Shown one piece after another: positions 54,526-63,576 of a DNA stretch of 64,000 bases. The notes beneath the pieces are model-generated. The model searched no databases and was not told the origin of the DNA. It saw only the letters and a list, made by a program, of their open reading frames with translations. This stretch comes from Methanobacterium bryantii. GTDB taxonomy: Archaea > Methanobacteriota > Methanobacteria > Methanobacteriales > Methanobacteriaceae. Position numbers and translations under genes: made by a program. The stretch is taken from the NCBI RefSeq assembly GCF_002287175.1, contig NZ_LMVM01000041.1, forward strand, positions 52,394 through 116,393. The letters run 5' to 3'. Within the stretch, counting starts at the first letter, position 1; each line of letters starts with the position of its first letter.

Positions 54526-55665
54526 TTAACCATGATTAAACGCATTTACTGCTTTAATAATGTTGTATGGATCATCTGAAATTACACTGCTCCCATATAG
54601 TTCCATAGCACCAATATCTGAAGTTGGTTTAAAAATACTGCCCCTATCTACAATTCTTATAATGTAAGGGAGAAATGTCTCGCCGAATGATGGGCAAGAA
54701 ATAGCTAAATTAAAACTGTTTACTCCTAATTGATCGATATAGCATCTAAGTACTCTATAGATGGCTTCTTTTACATCAGCACTTGTTGATGGATTGTTTT
54801 TTGAGATAATTATGAACTCTTTTTCTTTAAGGGGAGTTAAACTTGCAAAACCAGTTACATCTTTATTTAAGGCAAGTCCTAGTGCGTTATGAACATTGTA
54901 TATATCTTTAAAAAGATTCCTGCCGGTTAACTGCATGTAGCTTCTAAAATTTTTCCTTAAAAATTGTGTTTTAGCATAATGAACGTTTTTTGTGATTAAA
55001 ACCTGTGCATGACCATGTACCTGCGAAGCACCTGCTTTTGGAAGACAGTTCCAGATAAAAAGTGGAGATGTGAACTGTTTATCGTGATTATTGACTTTTT
55101 TAAACCATTCAAACCCCGTTTCTATATAATCAGATAGTTCTTCCTGTGTGAAATCAAGGGGGTTATGCTTTTTAAAAAATACCATGCTGCTCCATGCGTC
55201 ATATTTGGCAATATTTGCTCCAGTAATGCAGTATTTGCCATGAATTCTTCCAAATACATCTTCTGGAGTGTATTTTTCAGCCTGGCAAAAGTCGCAGTTT
55301 TCTCTGGATTTTTCAATGTATTCTTGAACTTTCTCCTGTTCTTGACTTCTCTCTTGAGGTTTCATCCCGGGCCTGCTTGCCCTTAGAGAATTGAATAGAG
55401 ATCCTTCACCTGTCCATTTGTTGTAGGTCTTAATCACTTCTTGGGTTTGTATTCGCTCAATGACTTCATTTTTGGACTCTATAATCTTTCCAGATTCGTC
55501 TTTATTTCCAAAATATGTATGAACTTTTTCCTTAAATGATGGTGGTATCTTCAAGTTCCCTGCTGCGCTTGATACGTGAAAAATATTATTAAACAGCCTA
55601 AACGAGTCTTCATCTTCTTTTTTTAATCTATTTGCTCTTTCTTCAAGATCTAAAATAGAACTCAT
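54526..55665 (-). CDS. HIT/GalT-fold nucleotidyltransferase-like protein
   Basis: 379 residues. Zinc-type CDFC at about residue 126, and the histidine-triad-like catalytic motif GASQVHGHAQV at about 215, as in galactose-1-phosphate uridylyltransferase and ATP adenylyltransferases. The N-terminal 120 residues are helical and charged and less conserved. Probably transfers or cleaves a nucleoside-phosphate bond; the substrate is open. Downstream of the MBL-rhodanese gene with a 9-base gap, so likely cotranscribed. Confidence 0.7.
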   Translation of the reverse strand: MSSILDLEERANRLKKEDEDSFRLFNNIFHVSSAAGNLKIPPSFKEKVHTYFGNKDESGKIIESKNEVIERIQTQEVIKTYNKWTGEGSLFNSLRASRPGMKPQERSQEQEKVQEYIEKSRENCDFCQAEKYTPEDVFGRIHGKYCITGANIAKYDAWSSMVFFKKHNPLDFTQEELSDYIETGFEWFKKVNNHDKQFTSPLFIWNCLPKAGASQVHGHAQVLITKNVHYAKTQFLRKNFRSYMQLTGRNLFKDIYNVHNALGLALNKDVTGFASLTPLKEKEFIIISKNNPSTSADVKEAIYRVLRCYIDQLGVNSFNLAISCPSFGETFLPYIIRIVDRGSIFKPTSDIGAMELYGSSVISDDPYNIIKAVNAFNHG

Positions 55666-55674
55666 ATTGTAACC

Positions 55675-57036
55675 TCATTTAACCAGGGGATATCCTGCTG
55701 CTTTCCATGCACGTATACTGCCCAGAACATTAACAACTTTTTTATATCCATTATTTTTCAATATACTAGCGGCTATGCTGGCTCTATTTCCAGTATCGCA
55801 GTATACAACAACATATTTGTCTTTGGGAACTTCATTAAGGCAGTACTGCAGGTCCCCGACGTAGATATGATAGGCACCCTCAATGTATCCTTCTTCCCAT
55901 TCTCCAAATTCTCTCACATCAAGAATAAATATTGAATCATCATTTTGGCGCTCTTTTAATTCATGTACAGACCAGATGTCAACTGTTTCTATTTCTTCTC
56001 CTTTTGTATACCAGCTGGTAAATCCACCAGCTAAGTATCCAAATATGTTATCGTATCCGAGCCTTATGAGGTATCTCAAAATTTGATCCATGTACTCATT
56101 ATTCTCGTCGATTATGGTAATTGGATCTTCATAATTAAGCATCCATCCTGCAAAATAGGTCAGGCCGTATTTCCAAATATTTAATGTACCCTGAATATGC
56201 CCGCCTGCATAACTTGCAGCCATTCTAACATCCACAACCTGGGTATCTTTCATGTGTTTTTTAAATTTATTTAGGCTTAAGGGATGGGGATATGGAATTC
56301 TGCAGAGGATAGGGGCTCCATTTTTATTATATTCAACCATTTTATCAAAATAAGGCGCCTTAACCATTTTTTCATTTAATTTAAACTTAATAAACTCTTC
56401 TTTATTCATCTGGATGGCATGATTGGTTTTCTTTTCATACCCTATTGTTGTAAATTCACTTTCACGGATATCTGCCCCGCATACAGAACCAGATCCATGC
56501 GCGGGATAAACGAGAACATGGTTGCCTAAAGGAAGGATCTTTTGATGGATGCTGTCATAAAGTTTTCCTGCCATTTCATACACTTTGTCATCACCGTAAA
56601 GGTCAGTTCTTCCCACTTCACCTGCAAAAAGGGCATCACCAGTAAAAATCATATATACATCATCAGATACTTCTTTATCTGTGAGCACTATTGATATGCT
56701 CTCATCTGTGTGTCCTGGTGTTTCAAGAATTTCTAATTCAACAGAACCTATATTAAACTTTTCCCCTTCACTTACAGGATTTCCATAGGCAAAATTTAGA
56801 TTTTTACCATGGTATATTCCGGCATTTACTCTTTTTGAAAGCTCACGTGAACCAATTACATAATCTTCATTACAGTGAGTTTCAAATATGTGAGTTATTT
56901 CCATATCATGTTTTTTTGAATAGTCTACATATGAATCACAGTCTCTCCTGGGATCTATAACTGCAGCTTCTCCTTTTGATCCTATAAAATAGGATTTATG
57001 TGCTATTCCTTCACTTTTGATTATTTCAAATATCAT
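55675..57036 (-). CDS. Metallo-beta-lactamase-fold protein with two rhodanese domains
   Basis: 453 residues from ATG 57036. MBL domain (1-~225): ETHCNEDYVIGSREL in place of the usual HxHxDH, then ETPGHTDES, IFTGDALFAGEVGRTD and YPAHGSG. The His/His/Asp set that binds iron in ETHE1-type persulfide dioxygenases is kept (THC, PGHT, GDA), while the second HxH histidine is Asn. Rhodanese 1 (~255-350) has no Cys in its loop; rhodanese 2 (~360-450) has VYCDTGNRAS. Likely handles persulfide or thiosulfate sulfur; oxygen dependence would be odd in a methanogen. Confidence 0.85.
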   Translation of the reverse strand: MIFEIIKSEGIAHKSYFIGSKGEAAVIDPRRDCDSYVDYSKKHDMEITHIFETHCNEDYVIGSRELSKRVNAGIYHGKNLNFAYGNPVSEGEKFNIGSVELEILETPGHTDESISIVLTDKEVSDDVYMIFTGDALFAGEVGRTDLYGDDKVYEMAGKLYDSIHQKILPLGNHVLVYPAHGSGSVCGADIRESEFTTIGYEKKTNHAIQMNKEEFIKFKLNEKMVKAPYFDKMVEYNKNGAPILCRIPYPHPLSLNKFKKHMKDTQVVDVRMAASYAGGHIQGTLNIWKYGLTYFAGWMLNYEDPITIIDENNEYMDQILRYLIRLGYDNIFGYLAGGFTSWYTKGEEIETVDIWSVHELKERQNDDSIFILDVREFGEWEEGYIEGAYHIYVGDLQYCLNEVPKDKYVVVYCDTGNRASIAASILKNNGYKKVVNVLGSIRAWKAAGYPLVK

Positions 57037-57289
57037 ATTATCATCTGACCTATTTTTCAATATATGGCGTCCAATAATTTAGAGCGAATTTAACCAGTTC
57101 GGCTATAATGCAGTTTAATTTGCGTCATTTTCAATGAATTCACTCATTTGCAGTGTGATTGTATTATATTTTTATAATAAAAAATATATATAATTTATGC
57201 AGTTTTTTTACAGATATTAACTCGGAAAATGAGAAAAATGAATTAATTAGTTATTTATGTGGTTAAAATTAAATTAAATGTTAATTAAA

Positions 57290-57323
57290 GCGTTTAATGT
57301 AAAAATAAACGCATTTTTACATT
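57290..57323 (-). promoter_or_regulatory. Two mutually exclusive hairpins
   Basis: AATGTAAAAAT (57296-57306) pairs with ATTTTTACATT (57313-57323). Alternatively GCGTTTA (57290-57296) pairs with TAAACGC (57306-57312). The two pairings share bases, the layout of an attenuator switch. The site lies 19 bases past the end of the gene at 57342 and about 250 bases before the MBL-rhodanese ATG. Confidence 0.35.
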
Positions 57324-57341
57324 TTATTTATTTAACATTTT

Positions 57342-57548
57342 CTATTTTTTAAATAAAATAGTTGAGATCCGGCTTATTAGAGTTAGTACTGAAGCGGTTA
57401 AAAATGCAAAACCTGTTAAAAAGAATATAAATGTCACAAAGATTGTAATTATGTCTAGAATCCCTAAATTTTCATTTAAACCTTTAATAAAAATTAGCAG
57501 TCCTGCAGCCAGGAAAATAGTTAATATTATTTTAGAGTCATTATTCAT
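57342..57548 (-). CDS. Small two-helix membrane protein, hypothetical
   Basis: 68 residues with two clear hydrophobic helices (about 6-22 and 31-58). No Shine-Dalgarno; a TATA-like ACATATATA about 20 bases upstream suggests a leaderless transcript. No family recognised. Confidence 0.5.
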   Translation of the reverse strand: MNNDSKIILTIFLAAGLLIFIKGLNENLGILDIITIFVTFIFFLTGFAFLTASVLTLISRISTILFKK

Positions 57549-57878
57549 CTGTAGTATATATGTATTATGAAATTATTAAATATTATTACATAGTTTTATT
57601 ATTTTAAATATATTTACTAAGTTAAGATACGGTTTCTAAATTTCTGCCGGTAATTTTTCAAAAAAGAATAAGTTGATCTGATGATAATATTTCCATATTT
57701 TGATTTTTACACTTCAATAATGCAGTTATTTCCTTTTATTTAAGTAGTTCACTGAAATACGACTTAAAAATATATATCTTTTCAAAAACAAATTATAATA
57801 ATGTTTATAATCTGTTTAATGTAATCATACTTTTGGCGCATTTTTACAGTCAAACAGGACAAACTGCTGGGGTATATT

Positions 57879-58823
57879 ATGGGAAATGTTATAGAAACTA
57901 CAGATATCACTAAACGATATGATGATTTCATTGCTGTGGATTCCATTAATCTGGAAGTTCCTAGAAATACAGTATATGGTGTGTTAGGACCTAACGGTGC
58001 TGGAAAAACTACACTTATATCTATGTTATGTACAATACTGCGTCCCACATCAGGAACTGCAACTGTAAATGGTTATGACATAGTAAAACAGGCTAAAGAA
58101 GTTAGAGAATCTATAGGGATAGTATTCCAATCAAGGGCTCTTGATGATATCTTGACTGGTAGAGAACATCTTGAAATGCACGCTTCTCTTTATGGGGTGC
58201 CTAGAGATGTTAGAGAAGAACGTATTGACGAAATTTTAGAGCTCATAGCTCTGGGAAAAAAAGTCGATGAATACATAAAAACATACTCTGGAGGAATGAA
58301 AAGGAGACTTGAAATTGGCCGAGGACTTATCCATCACCCTAAAGTGCTTTTTTTAGATGAACCTACCTTGGGGTTGGATCCTCAAACCCGGGAAAATATC
58401 TGGGAGTATATTTACAACATGACTCAAACTCAGGATATTACAGTGCTTTTAACCACTCACTATATGGAAGAGGCAGATCAGCTGTGTGATGAGGTAGCCA
58501 TCATAAATAAAGGTGAAATAATCACTGCAGATTCTCCAAGTAACCTTAAAAGGGAGTTAAAGGCAGATACTATAACTCTTAAAGTAAATGATCCTGAAAA
58601 ATTTGTGGAAAAGGCTAAAGAGCTCAAATTTACCAGAGATATTTTCTTTACAGGCGGCGAAGTGAAAATGATGGTAGAGCGAGGTGAAAATTTAGTGCCT
58701 GAGGTGGTAGAGTTTGCAAGTTCCCAAGGCATCCACATAAATTCGATAGAGGTGGAACACCCTAATCTGGAAGATGTTTTTATTAAATATACTGGTTCTA
58801 AAATAGTTGGGGAGGGAAGATAA
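57879..58823 (+). CDS. ABC-2 transporter ATP-binding protein (drug exporter type)
   Basis: 314 residues, GGGGT before the ATG. Walker A GPNGAGKTT at about 37, Q-loop FQSRALDD, signature YSGGMKRRLEIGRG, Walker B VLFLDEPTLGLDPQ and H-loop LLTTHYMEEADQL. The C-terminal ~90 residues are the DUF4162-type domain of the daunorubicin-resistance family. It overlaps the permease gene by one base and drives export of a lipophilic compound or lipid, unidentified. Confidence 0.92.
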   Translation: MGNVIETTDITKRYDDFIAVDSINLEVPRNTVYGVLGPNGAGKTTLISMLCTILRPTSGTATVNGYDIVKQAKEVRESIGIVFQSRALDDILTGREHLEMHASLYGVPRDVREERIDEILELIALGKKVDEYIKTYSGGMKRRLEIGRGLIHHPKVLFLDEPTLGLDPQTRENIWEYIYNMTQTQDITVLLTTHYMEEADQLCDEVAIINKGEIITADSPSNLKRELKADTITLKVNDPEKFVEKAKELKFTRDIFFTGGEVKMMVERGENLVPEVVEFASSQGIHINSIEVEHPNLEDVFIKYTGSKIVGEGR

Positions 58824-59587
58824 TGTCTGAACTGGAGGGAATATATACCATCTGGCTTAGGGAAACCAAAAGATATGTCAGATACCGCTCAAGAATTTTG
58901 ACTTCAGTAGTAACTCCTCTCTTATGGCTTTTGATATTTGGAACTGGTTTAGGCTCTGCGATACGTTTTGGAGGAATTCTGGGAGGATATCAGGCTTTTA
59001 TTTATCCAGGTATCATTGGGCAGACAATTTTGTTTACCACTATATTTTCAGGATTATCTGTAATCATGGACAGGCAGTATGGGTTTTTAAAAGAAATAAT
59101 GGTGGCCCCAATATCCCGCCCATCTATTGTGCTGGGTAAATCAATGGGTATAGGCACAGCTGCTTTGATCCAGGGAGTTATTTTGCTGCTGCTGTCATTT
59201 GTAGTTGGAGTTCAAATGACAGTCTTTGCATTCATAAGTAGTGTTGTGCTGATAATCCTTATATCACTGGGATTTGCAGGTTTAGGATTATTAATTGCTA
59301 CATTAACCGACAGCATGGAAGGATTCAACCTGATAATGAGTTTCATTGTGCTACCAATATTTCTTTTAAGCGGAGCACTTTTCCCTGTAACTGGACTTCC
59401 TACATGGCTCCAATTTGCAGTATACTTAGATCCGCTTACATATGGAGTCGATGCACTTAGAAGTGTTATTTTAAATCAATCTGCACTTCCACTAGAGATT
59501 AGTATACTGGTGATATCTGCATTTGCACTGCTAATGATCTTTGTGTCTGCTTACATGTTTACCAAAAAAGAACAGGGATTGATGTAG
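58823..59587 (+). CDS. ABC-2 transporter permease
   Basis: 254 residues with six hydrophobic helices and the ABC-2 signature (TVLLWLLIFGTGLG-like start, KEIMVAPISRPSIVLGKSMG in the cytoplasmic loop, PIFLLSGALFPVTGLPTWLQ before the last helices). Pairs with the ATPase directly upstream; a functional exporter would be a dimer of each. The C-terminus ends shortly after the last helix. Confidence 0.92.
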   Translation: MSELEGIYTIWLRETKRYVRYRSRILTSVVTPLLWLLIFGTGLGSAIRFGGILGGYQAFIYPGIIGQTILFTTIFSGLSVIMDRQYGFLKEIMVAPISRPSIVLGKSMGIGTAALIQGVILLLLSFVVGVQMTVFAFISSVVLIILISLGFAGLGLLIATLTDSMEGFNLIMSFIVLPIFLLSGALFPVTGLPTWLQFAVYLDPLTYGVDALRSVILNQSALPLEISILVISAFALLMIFVSAYMFTKKEQGLM

Positions 59588-59620
59588 TCGTAATTAAAAA
59601 TAGTGTATAATCTAATGGCG

Positions 59621-60082
59621 CTATTCGCCTTTCCATTTTTTTAATAATTCCATTGTACGCATTAATTTTTCTTTTTGTTTTTTAAATGGATTATTTCCAT
59701 ACTCCTTAACAATCATGGGTTCATACTCATTTTTTGAATTATTTGAACCTTTCTCTCTGGCAGCTTCCATAGCATGGTTTATTTTGTAATTAAGATCTCT
59801 TTTTAAATGTTCCCTTTCTTTACGCTCTTTATTTTCTTTTAACATTTCCATCTGGAGAGTTACAAGATTTTTTTTATTGACTGAGTAAAATATTCCATTT
59901 CCATCAGATTCTTCTGTATTGTCGTCTGTAATATATGAATTCTGCTCTCTGTACATGTATTCTTCGATTGTATTGAAATATTGAAGTTCATTACCACACT
60001 CACAGGTATGGAAATCTATCATCTCGTTTTTGTCTTCAATTTCGTAGTAGAGATTGCATTTATCGCAGATTAGATACGGCAT
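59621..60082 (-). CDS. Zinc-ribbon protein, soluble paralogue
   Basis: 153 residues. CDKCNLYYEIEDKNEM and HTCECGNEL form a four-cysteine zinc ribbon at residues 6-40; the rest is charged, probably coiled coil. GGTGTC lies before the ATG. The first ~50 residues and upstream leader are nearly the same as in the gene at 60142, but it lacks that protein's membrane part. Unknown function. Confidence 0.7.
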   Translation of the reverse strand: MPYLICDKCNLYYEIEDKNEMIDFHTCECGNELQYFNTIEEYMYREQNSYITDDNTEESDGNGIFYSVNKKNLVTLQMEMLKENKERKEREHLKRDLNYKINHAMEAAREKGSNNSKNEYEPMIVKEYGNNPFKKQKEKLMRTMELLKKWKGE

Positions 60083-60141
60083 AATGACACCTTTAAATAA
60101 GGGATTATTGAATATGATTCTGATTTATTAATATTAATATT

Positions 60142-61047
60142 TTATTCTACTTTTCGTTTACCATAAATGGGGTTATTTTTATCTATGTGGTGCATCGTAC
60201 TGTCAAGGGGCATATCTTCTAATTTTTCAGGATAATCTGGCAACGCCGCCCTACAGAACATGAAATAACTGGAACTACCATAGATAATTACCATAAAAGT
60301 GATTTCATTTGTTGATGAACTAAATAAAGAGTGGCTGCCATTAATAATGGATAAAATTATGAAAATTAGGGATATAATACAAAAAATAGCTAGATTTATC
60401 CCATTTAACATGTACATTCCTCTTAAACGGGTTCTACTGTAATATTTTTTTGTAGAAACTATTAAAAGCACTGAAGCAAAAATCATGGTTGAAACTGCCA
60501 TTAAAAATAGATAGAACGCGTACCATATAAAGATAGTTCCGATAAAGCCCAAGATTAGGATAGTTAAACCATCAAAATATATTTGTTTTTCTAAATTTCT
60601 TTTTATAGTTACGTTTTCTCCTTTAGAATCTTCTAATAATTCTATTTCGTTTAGTAACTTCTTTTTTTCATTTATATCTTTTAATTCATTAACAATTTGT
60701 GGTTTATAATCTTTAATTTTGTAACTATTTGACAGTTTTTCATTTCTTTCTGCGATAGCATGTTTAATTCTGTAATTAAGTTCCCTTTTGGAACGTTCTT
60801 CTTTTTTTACTTCTTCATGATCTCTAAATATTTCTGCCTCAAATGTTAAAATGTCTTTTTTGCTATTTGTGTAAAAATTACTTGTTGTATTTGAATTAGT
60901 TATATTCCTTGATCTTTTCATGTATTTTTCAATTGTATTAAAATACTGGAGTTCATTACCGCATTCACATGTATGAAAATTCTTCATCTCGTTTTTATCC
61001 TCAATTTCATAGTAAATATTGCATTTATCGCAGATTAGATACGGCAT
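60142..61047 (-). CDS. Zinc-ribbon membrane protein
   Basis: 301 residues. N-terminal four-cysteine ribbon (CDKCNIYYEIEDKNEM, HTCECGNEL), a charged coiled-coil-like stretch (about 60-155), then four hydrophobic helices (about 160-260) and a polar C-terminal tail. GGGTGTCC before the ATG. Paralogue of the soluble protein 60 bases downstream. Methanogens often have several such ribbon-plus-helix proteins; the role is not known. Confidence 0.7.
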   Translation of the reverse strand: MPYLICDKCNIYYEIEDKNEMKNFHTCECGNELQYFNTIEKYMKRSRNITNSNTTSNFYTNSKKDILTFEAEIFRDHEEVKKEERSKRELNYRIKHAIAERNEKLSNSYKIKDYKPQIVNELKDINEKKKLLNEIELLEDSKGENVTIKRNLEKQIYFDGLTILILGFIGTIFIWYAFYLFLMAVSTMIFASVLLIVSTKKYYSRTRLRGMYMLNGINLAIFCIISLIFIILSIINGSHSLFSSSTNEITFMVIIYGSSSYFMFCRAALPDYPEKLEDMPLDSTMHHIDKNNPIYGKRKVE

Positions 61048-61159
61048 AAGGACACCCTTTTGAGTAGATTGTATTAATATTATAAAATCTAACTAATAAA
61101 AAAGTGTCTATATTAAATAACTGGAAATGATACGAAACTAAAATATAAATGTGATACTA

Positions 61160-61603
61160 ATGAAAACTTCACAGTTACTTATAAAGCTTAAAGCTTGTAT
61201 GGAAAAATACAAACCAAAAATGCAGGATAGCGGCAAAAAAGATTCTCTAAATCAAACTATGTCCAGATATAATTTAGAAAATTTCAATAAGATATTAAAC
61301 TCATCACTTAACGGATTAGATGAAGAAGTTGATGAAGAAAAATTAAAAGACCTTCAAAATAGGATTGATTATTATTTTAGTTTGTATGCGCCGGATGATG
61401 AAGACTTTAAAGAATTTATCAAGGCAATATCTATATATTTGACTTTTATCGCAAAAAAGCCGTTACATCCTCCAGGAATTGTATTTTCAAATGGTGAAAG
61501 AGTATATGAAAAAGAGGGTGTTTATTACTGTACTGGAAAGCCTATTTTTATGAAGGATAAATTGTCTTTGTGTAAATATTGTATTTGTAAGGGAATAGAT
61601 TAG
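61160..61603 (+). CDS. DUF2115/UPF0305 family protein
   Basis: 147 residues from ATG 61160 (a GTG at 61151 would add three). Matches the methanogen-specific DUF2115 family: YKPKMQDS, LINAIxxY-like helices, and the C-terminal HPPGIVFSNGERVYEKEGVYYCTGK with a C-terminal Cys cluster (CKYCICKG). No known function. Convergent with the small gene at 61626. Confidence 0.78.
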   Translation: MKTSQLLIKLKACMEKYKPKMQDSGKKDSLNQTMSRYNLENFNKILNSSLNGLDEEVDEEKLKDLQNRIDYYFSLYAPDDEDFKEFIKAISIYLTFIAKKPLHPPGIVFSNGERVYEKEGVYYCTGKPIFMKDKLSLCKYCICKGID

Positions 61604-61625
61604 TCAGACTATATTTTAAATTCAA

Positions 61626-61805
61626 TTATTCACATGCCTTATCTTCAGATTCAATATACTCAAAACCTTCCTTTCTGCACCATTCGTAGAGAGCTTCCGT
61701 AGCTCCCCTTGAAAGGCGCCCCTGCTTATCGCCGTATTTAATTCTTGTAATTCTTCTAAATGCTATTTCTAACTCATCTGGAATACAAACCGTTATCGCG
61801 CCCAT
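61626..61805 (-). CDS. Small ribbon-helix-helix-like protein
   Basis: 59 residues, strong GAGGAGA eight bases before the ATG. The N-terminal strand ITVCIPDELEIAFRRITRI resembles the beta-strand and first helix of CopG/MetJ-type DNA-binding proteins, followed by LSRGATEALYEWCRKEGFEY as the second helix. Such small proteins are often antitoxins or autoregulators, but no toxin gene is beside it. Start, ribosome site and composition support a real gene. Confidence 0.6.
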   Translation of the reverse strand: MGAITVCIPDELEIAFRRITRIKYGDKQGRLSRGATEALYEWCRKEGFEYIESEDKACE

Positions 61806-61929
61806 GAAAATCTCCTCTGCAACTTTGAATATACTATGTAATTAATAGCTAATAATTAAAGTTGTTTAATGTTGAATTAGCGTGTTGTATATTGGATTAG
61901 GTTACTGCAGGATATATCATGAATATAGA

Positions 61930-62895
61930 TTAGTCTCTAAATTCTGGTAAAATTTCCCTCTCGCAGAATTCTATAAAACCTGGCTGGTCTGTACCTACAT
62001 GCTGAATACAGACATGATCAAAACCTGCATCAACATAGCTTTTAATCTCATCTATGTGGTCTTGAGGATCGCTGCTGCAGACCATCTGTTCAGCGAGAAG
62101 ATCTTCATTAATTATTCCTCCAAGCTGTTCAAAATGGGATGGTGTTGCTAAATCTCCATTTAACTGGACTGTATTTGCTTTTATTGGCCAGTATTTGTAA
62201 GCTGTATGTTTTGCTTCATCGTCGTCTTCTGCCCAGCATACTGCAGCTTCACCGTAACATGGTTTTCCTTCTCCTCCAGATTCATTAAATTTTTTAGTAA
62301 TTTTTTCTTTAGGAGACTGTGCTATTAATCCGTCGCCACTTGTCCCTGCTAATTCAGATGCCATTTCTCCTTCTGCAGCTATATAAATTGGAGGTAATTC
62401 TTCAGGTTTGGTATAGACCTTTGCATTTTCAACAGTGTAATAACATCCATCATAATCCTGCAGTCCATCGCCTCCATTCCACAGAGTTCTAATTATATCT
62501 ACAGCTTCTGCAAGCATATTTATCCTTGTAGGGGTTGGAGGCCATTCATCACCTAAAACATGTTCATTTAAATTTTCTCCAGAACCTACGCCCAGTATAA
62601 ATCTTCCGGGAAGCATTGATGCGGCCGTAGCTGCGGCCTGAGCAATAATTGCAGGGTGTATTCTAAATGTTGGGCAGGTAACTCCTGTTGCAATAGGTAT
62701 GCTTTCTGTTGCCTGGGATATACCTCCGAGTGTACCCCAGACAAAAGGGCTGTTCCCCTCTTTATTTATCCAGGGGTGATAATGATCTGAAATCATCGCA
62801 AAATCAAATCCCGCATCTTCAGCTCTTTTAGCGTTATGTATCAACTCTAACGGCGGGTATTTTTCACTACCCAATTTATAGCCGATCTCAACCAT
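61930..62895 (-). CDS. F420-dependent LLM-class oxidoreductase (G6PDH-like)
   Basis: 321 residues from ATG 62895. GGGAGG abuts the ATG at 62904 but stands nine bases before 62895, which decides the start. Bacterial-luciferase-like TIM barrel with MISDHYHPWINKEG, GTLGGISQATESIPIATGVTCP, GVGSGENLNEHVLG and IAAEGEMASELAG. Resembles F420-dependent glucose-6-phosphate dehydrogenase. Uses F420 as hydride carrier; the organic substrate in methanogens is unsettled. Confidence 0.88.
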   Translation of the reverse strand: MVEIGYKLGSEKYPPLELIHNAKRAEDAGFDFAMISDHYHPWINKEGNSPFVWGTLGGISQATESIPIATGVTCPTFRIHPAIIAQAAATAASMLPGRFILGVGSGENLNEHVLGDEWPPTPTRINMLAEAVDIIRTLWNGGDGLQDYDGCYYTVENAKVYTKPEELPPIYIAAEGEMASELAGTSGDGLIAQSPKEKITKKFNESGGEGKPCYGEAAVCWAEDDDEAKHTAYKYWPIKANTVQLNGDLATPSHFEQLGGIINEDLLAEQMVCSSDPQDHIDEIKSYVDAGFDHVCIQHVGTDQPGFIEFCEREILPEFRD

Positions 62896-63435
62896 GTTAT
62901 GCATCCTCCCACATTTTTTAATTTAATATTTTTCTATAAAATAGTAATACTTATTCATGGAATAGTATTTATTTTTTTCAAACATGTTTTGAAAATGAAC
63001 TCAATATGGTGTTAACATATATTTATTTAAAAGAACAGTTTTGGTATTAAATTAAAGTATATGTAATACCTTCAAGATTCGGTTAAATTTACTTTTTTGA
63101 AAAAATCAGGATTTTGTATATCATTATATATAGCTCAAGTGGTTGAAATAGGTATATCTTGAACATTTTGAATTTTAATTTTTTATTAATTATGTATTTA
63201 ATGGGTTTATTCTGGTAAATTCTAAATTTTTATGTTTAATTGAGCTTAATTGGAATGAATTTTGTTTTTTATCTTAAACTCTAATTTTTCTATTAATAAT
63301 TGCAGCAGAAAATTTTTAAATTTTAATATTTGAGAAGGGTTAGTTATAATAAATAATACAAATATAATAATTAGTACTAAAATTGGTGTGCTGGAGGGTT
63401 TGAAAACAAATTTTCTAAATTTGAAGTGAATTAAA
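62896..63435. other. AT-rich intergenic region
   Basis: About 540 bases with no supported gene. Promoter elements for the oxidoreductase on the minus strand and for the small gene at 63436 presumably lie here; TATA-like stretches such as TATATATAG near 63124-63133 are present. No repeats seen. Confidence 0.4.
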
Positions 63436-63576
63436 ATGGTTCAATGTCCAGTATGTGAAGATACCGAAAAAATTCGTTATATGTCGAGTTACTTAACGGA
63501 GTTTTGTGTTGAAGTTCAATTTATCTGTGGTAACTGTGGAAATGTCTTTAGAGAAACTGTGGATATTGATGAGTGA
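63436..63576 (+). CDS. 46-residue zinc-ribbon protein
   Basis: MVQCPVCEDTEKIRYMSSYL starts the protein, and CGNCGNVF completes a four-cysteine zinc ribbon of the CPxC-x(n)-CxxC type; acidic C-terminus. The ribosome site is poor (GAAGTGAATTAAA). Small single ribbons of this form are common in archaea and are usually nucleic-acid or protein binding. The intact cysteine pattern in AT-rich DNA supports coding. Confidence 0.5.
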   Translation: MVQCPVCEDTEKIRYMSSYLTEFCVEVQFICGNCGNVFRETVDIDE

